Part shown: positions 34,664-64,000 of the stretch, piece after piece
Layout of the letters: the number at the start of each line of letters is the position of its first letter
Position numbering within the stretch: position 1 is the stretch's first letter
Assembly: GCA_030141605.1 (NCBI GenBank)
Contig: JAQGDQ010000024.1
Span: 577,501 to 641,500, forward strand
DNA: 64,000 bases
Direction of reading: 5' to 3'
Origin: Tubiluchus corallicola
Taxonomy: Eukaryota > Priapulida > Priapulimorpha > Priapulimorphida > Tubiluchidae
Translations under genes and position numbers: made by a program
Notes under the pieces: generated by a model
The model's database searches: none
What the model was told of the DNA's origin: nothing
What the model saw: the letters and a program-made list of their open reading frames with translations, nothing else

Positions 34664-37013
34664 GTTGGTATTCCATGTTTTTACTGGGTAATTAAGAACA
34701 AAAGAGATTTGGCGTAAAGATGAGGAAATTGTTGAGCTAATGACATGTTAAACTGTTAACATCCATCAGAACATGAATGCAGATCTGTTTGTCAGACAGA
34801 CTAAGGGAAGGGAGTTTTGTAGATCATTTCACTGTGCTAATAATTCACGTCTCACTGAGAAGGGTCATGGAAATGTCATAGCCAACAAAGTTATGCTAGG
34901 TATAAATAATTTTTGCAACTATGCACGACATTCTATTTTATTACACACCAAATTGTTACACGCAGTTTTTTTAAATGCTGTAAAAGAAACAACATATTTG
35001 ATCAGATTTCCTGCGTATATTGTAATGCTTCTAGTGTAAATTTAATTTTAAAATCTCAAATGACAGTTACATGGGCTATAAATTTTTAATACATTGTAAA
35101 TACAATTAATGTTAGTCATGTGTGAATTCCAGGAACTGTTACTATATAAAAATTTAGTTAAGCAATATCATGTTTTCACAAAGTAGCTCGATTCCGGATC
35201 TGATTCCAGTTCTCACAAAGTAGGTTGACGTTTGCTTTTGTACATAAATTATTTACTTTTACCAAATTGAATTTTATCTTACATTTTATCTTTACCTTAT
35301 CTTATCTTTTCAGTCAAAATATTTATATTTTTTCAATGTATTAATTTGTATAAAGTTTCTGAAAAAAAGAATTTACCGCCATAATTTTCTTTGGAATTTG
35401 CATGTGACCGTGGAGTGTCTTGTGGGCCTGGGAAAAGGGTAAGAAGGGAAAAGGTGGATCAGATGGGTAAGCAGTGGTCCTCCAACTCAGTTTTGCTTTA
35501 CCATGCATTTTTGTCCTGCCGCAGTGCTTGATCACAGTACACTAATAATTTTTTTTATGAAATCTAGTGAAAGAAACAATAGTTAATAAATGAAAGTCTA
35601 TCTAAAAGCCAGAGATTGACATTGAACATTGAAAAATTATAATGTGCGTATAATTTGAGTTGTTTTTGTATTTAAAACGATTAAGTGAAGTTGCACTTTA
35701 CAGATGAAAAAATGTAGCCAAATCGTAAATCTTGCTGCCCTGGCGGATTTATAAACCATTATAAATTTATGAAATTATAATAACTTGTAATTCAAAGGAT
35801 ACCAAATGTAAAAACTTGATTATTGTTTCATTTGTAATTAACTTGTAAAGTTAGTAGGGGTGTGCACTAGTAGGCCTATATTTTCATTTTGTCAGATGCA
35901 TCAATTTAGTCTGTAAAAATGTAAACGTTAAAGTCCCAGGACATTAATAAATACGTTATAAAGTTATAATGTGCCAGTGTATCACTGGTCCGGCGAACAA
36001 GGTCGTGTAATTGTGATGTTCACTTGAAACACGTTGACTTTTTGGATTTGAACTACAATTGAACCTCAATTTTATAAAAATTAATACTAAAATAGGATTA
36101 GTTATTCACGTGTTAACTAAGAAAGCTTGAATTAATTTTAACAAACTCGTTTAAAATATTTTATGCTAAAATAGATACCCTTGACATAATCGACTTGTAG
36201 TTAGCGAGTTACTTGATTATGAATAATATCTTTACTAACGTTTTTTGCGTCTTCGTTCAATTATTGAGAATGAAAACTGGCGATGGCAGCTGCCAAAGTC
36301 GTTTTCTTTGCGAATTCAGATTCAATTATTCTAACATTTATTACAGACTATAAAAAGTATTAAGCACAGCAAAACAAAAAGCGGAGTGTTACCTCTGCAT
36401 CAGTCAGTTACTGGGAAGCAAATACACAGTCAGAGCAGCAAAGTTTATGCTTAAGAAATTTACAAAATGTCTGTGTGTGTGCGTGTATGTATGAACCCTG
36501 GAGCTCAGAGAGGGAAATTATAGGGAAACAGCTCTGCGGCAGTGCGGTGATGTTGTGCTGCCATCTGGCGACAGCTGTATAAACAATTTCCATTGCAAAA
36601 TAGGACATTCTATACACAGAGCCTGTACATTTTTTAGTTTACATTAAGTTTGATTTGATAACCGTTGAGGATTTTAAGTTTATTATTTCTAATAATTTTT
36701 GAAAGTTTAACTCTGATAATAATGTACGTCTTTCTTAGCAACATTATGTTTAAGATTTTGATGATACATGTTAATATAAGTCGAATTCGTTTTATTTTTG
36801 GTTTTGCTAGAATCCAAATTACAAAATAACTGCTCTGGAGCCGAAGCCAGTCATTGCACTGCCATTTCACCTTTGGGCTAAATGTAGCTAGTCAGTTGCC
36901 CCTGTTTACATTTCACAATATTTTTGCTTTGTTGGACTAATTTCAGTTTTAAGCTGTATGGCTATTTTCCAGTTACAGTTGACAAAGACGATTACCCTTT
37001 CTGACTCGGCATC
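34664..37013. other. Gene-free stretch and promoter region of the PNO gene
   Basis: Nothing coding is recognised. The PNO promoter and 5' UTR must lie at the right end. Two acceptor-like sites (aatttcag near 36945, ttttccag near 36971) precede the start codon and could serve a 5' UTR intron or trans-splicing; neither is proven. Confidence 0.4.
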
Positions 37014-61313
<24,300 letters not shown>

Positions 61314-62870
61314 AAAGTTCAGAGGCCTGTTACGGGATAGTGGGTTTACAGTAGTGAATGTTAATGTTCTGTGAGTCTTGGCTGATTTTGTTCATTTCAA
61401 TGCAACTGATTTGTTATTTTTTAGCGTAGAGAATAATTCATTTTAATCCTATAAAAGTCTGTGTATAGCCTTTTGTTTATAAAATGTACTAAGCTCTGAT
61501 GCGAAAGCTGGATCTTTCAAATGACTAGCACTTAATATGTGTTGGTAAGCCTGTTGAAACTCTTTAAACTTCATGTACCTGGTTAATGTAGTATATTTTA
61601 AAATTTAAAAAAGTAGTTTTGCTATATGATGAAGTATGAGTTGAGTACTGTAGCCGGAATGCATCAGAATAACTAACAGCCATGTTGTGATTGTCTCATC
61701 GAAAATTTAGCTGTGGCCTACATTGTATATCATTCTTATGTGAAGGTGTATTGATCAACCTACTCAAAATTTAAACGTGACCTATTGTTTTGATATCCTT
61801 TCTTTCAACTGAAAAATAACCTCTTGGTCTATAGATGTAACAATCCTACAGCGTTTGTCTGTAAGCCATCTTGCTTACAAAATTTAAGATGTATTTTAAG
61901 TTCTTGGCCTTCATTTATTTTATGTGTTCAGTGGATTAACTTTAAAACTTCTGTAACTTATCGTTAAGAGCTTCAAATCTATAGTTTTATTTATACTCTA
62001 GTAGTAGTACTGTAATCTGATTTTCAATGTTTAGAAAAAGTTCCAGTAGGTCATATGTTGACTGCTGTTGGTTTTTTGTTTTTATCGCTAGGAAAAACGT
62101 TTGTATTATAGTGACTAATATTATTACTGGCAGCAAAGGTCACTGGGTGGTACAATGATGTGGTGTACATTTTGGTAATAGGCAAGTTTGGTGTATTTAG
62201 TATTATACATTAGATTTGGGCTTTCGTTCTATGGTGTAGACTGTTGGCCAGTTGTCATAGTAGTGCCATTTATGCTGTAGATAATGTATGCATTTGAACA
62301 TGGTTTATATCTATACCTGTGTTTTAAACTAAAATTGGATGGTATTTTGGACTGTTGTTATGCGAATTATTTTGTATTTGATTGTTGTAAATTAATTGAT
62401 TACCTTTACTAAAAATCCTGAGCTAGTGTGGTAAATTTCAGAGCTTCTTATTTCTAAAGTTTCCAGTATTAGGATTATTAGCGGTCACTGTTATGATGTT
62501 TAAGCAGTTGTTTCTCATGTGCTCATCCAATCGTGGGTTTTTATTCAAGCAAAAGCCATGAATGAATGTTGCTTTTGGAACACTTTTCAGCTTTCTCCAG
62601 TTTTCACAATACCACTTGAATTGTAATTACATATATTCTCTATCAATTATTTAACTAGACAGTTTTGTGCCCTTTGTTGCAGCCACTAAAGTGATGCATT
62701 TTGCCTAAAAAAAAAAAAAAAACTCTGTTGAATCTATACCAAATAACTTGTTGTTAATGCGTATGTGCAATTTGATTACCTATAATTATCTAATTTATTT
62801 TATGTCGCAAATAAATCTTTTATTGTGTAAACCTGATTTAATAAATGAAATTTGATAATGAGTTTGAAGA
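61314..62870 (+). other. PNO: Probable 3' UTR of the PNO gene
   Basis: This AT-rich non-coding stretch runs from the stop codon to two AATAAA signals at 62810-62815 and 62840-62845. An A17 run lies near 62707-62723. No earlier AATAAA is seen. Length and end are inferred only. Confidence 0.4.
62810..62845 (+). terminator. Candidate polyadenylation signals for PNO
   Basis: AATAAA occurs twice, at 62810-62815 and 62840-62845, in a TTTATTTTATGT context. They are the first canonical signals after the PNO stop codon. Confidence 0.4.
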
Positions 62871-64000
62871 ATTTTACTTTATTCACTACGAAGACGACTT
62901 TGGTGTTATCATCAAATGGCCTATATGAACATTATTTTTTAAACTCACAGAAGTTAATGGCACTCTGAGAGTGGAATTCACTCACTCTCACTCTCCCTCA
63001 CTGTGACTGTCGTTTCAGTGATGCAGCGGGACTGCTACGTAGTACTGTAAGAATAACATGGAGCCACAGCTAAAAGAAAAATTAATTTGGATGAGTGTTG
63101 GAAGTGTTGTGTTGTACATACACAATGCCATCTGTTTTTTTTTTGCAAAATCTACCATTTAGTATTGGCAAATAAATAATTTGTAGCTGGTTTCAGCAGC
63201 TGGAAGAGTAATAAACATTGACACTAAACTCTTATAAAATTGATTTGTGAAAACTCAGATAACATTAATTTCGTTTTACTTCCATTAAAAGATAACTGAT
63301 TAACACTCAGCCACTGATGAACTGTCAAAACTGTGCTCGATCAAGTTTATCCTGTTTAACGATTTTGCATGATGATGTTGATGATGATGACGATGACGAC
63401 GACGATGATGATAACCGAATCGTTCGCCACCGCACTGTTGATTTAACTACTTATTTTTGCTAGATAAGTGTACAAGTTTGAAGTGATCAGCAATTAATTC
63501 AGTGGAAATCACAAATATCATTACCAATATTGAAGCCATACGAAATTCAAATGAATTTTAGAAAAGTCTGGGCGTTGTAAGTCTAAAATACTGCGTGGAC
63601 CACGCACGTCTTTGCCTGCCAACTTGCCCCCCCCCCCATACCGTCCACACAGACAAAGAGGAACGCTCAAGTAGTAACGATGACCAGTAAATATTTCCTA
63701 ACACAAAAGTAAAAGTGTTTATTTTGCTAATCACTTTGTAATTAAAGGAGCATGCTGATGCTGTTATTAATTGCTGAATGCCGTGAAGTAAACATGAAGG
63801 CCTAAATGAATTCTACAACCTTGGTTGAATCCTACAGTTTGTTAAAAACTTCAAATCATTAGAAGTGTGGCTTCTTTGCTAACTGCGGCCTTGAAACAAT
63901 AAAATGCGATGCAACATGATGAAGCCTTCACACAAAGCAAAGAGTGAGGATAATAACAGCACTCTACCGTAATCTGTCCACCAATGAAAAGTTTAATATC
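62871..64000. other. Right-end intergenic stretch
   Basis: No gene is established. A minus-strand piece at 63045-62998 with a good acceptor (ttattcttacag) could be the last coding exon of a convergent gene, reading LRSSPAASLKRQSQ then stop, with an AATAAA on the minus strand near 62877. A GAT/GAC microsatellite lies at 63367-63413 and a C13 run near 63627. Confidence 0.35.
63367..63413. repeat. (GAT/GAC)n microsatellite
   Basis: About 15 trinucleotide units of GAT or GAC with one GTT interruption. There is no sign that it is coding. Confidence 0.85.

Overview
The window looks like nuclear DNA of an invertebrate animal. It is AT-rich, its genes are split by many spliceosomal introns, and it carries remains of LINEs and many small DNA transposons. 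One gene encodes a secreted protein with tandem EGF domains, which is typical of animals. I cannot name the species. An aquatic, hypoxia-tolerant invertebrate would suit the metabolic gene on the right, but that is only inference.

Layout: (1) 138-1690, minus strand: the 5' part of a secreted EGF-repeat gene that runs off the left edge. (2) About 2.7-5.15 kb: a decayed LINE split by a hAT-like element, then two MITEs in tandem. (3) 5276-17780, plus strand: a complete 11-exon CDC123 gene (344 aa) whose first intron has a GC donor. (4) 17.8-30.1 kb: no gene recognised; a fold-back repeat, a hAT-like MITE and an L1-like remnant. (5) 30091-31089, minus strand: an intronless phytanoyl-CoA 2-hydroxylase gene with a peroxisomal PTS2 signal. 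(6) 31.1-37.0 kb: repeats and a large MITE. (7) 37014-61313, plus strand: a 24-kb gene of 35 used exons (36 present) for pyruvate:NADP+ oxidoreductase (PNO), that is, pyruvate:ferredoxin oxidoreductase fused to a P450-reductase-like FMN/FAD/NADPH module. I joined the exons by hand; the frame stays open through every junction and gives 1879 aa. (8) 61.3-64 kb: probable 3' UTR and simple repeats.

The main discovery is in the PNO gene. PNO is best known from protists (Euglena, Cryptosporidium). Here it lies in an animal genome with an apparent mitochondrial targeting peptide. The exon for its second [4Fe-4S] cluster is present twice (48118-48236 and 48690-48808). Both copies are 119 nt with the same phase, keep all four cysteines, and differ mostly at silent sites. 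Using both, or neither, shifts the frame into an early stop. This is the layout of mutually exclusive exons and predicts two isoforms with different surroundings of one iron-sulfur cluster.

The gene set mixes mitochondrial or anaerobic pyruvate oxidation (PNO), peroxisomal alpha-oxidation (PHYH) and translation-factor assembly (CDC123). I see no sign that these genes are regulated together.
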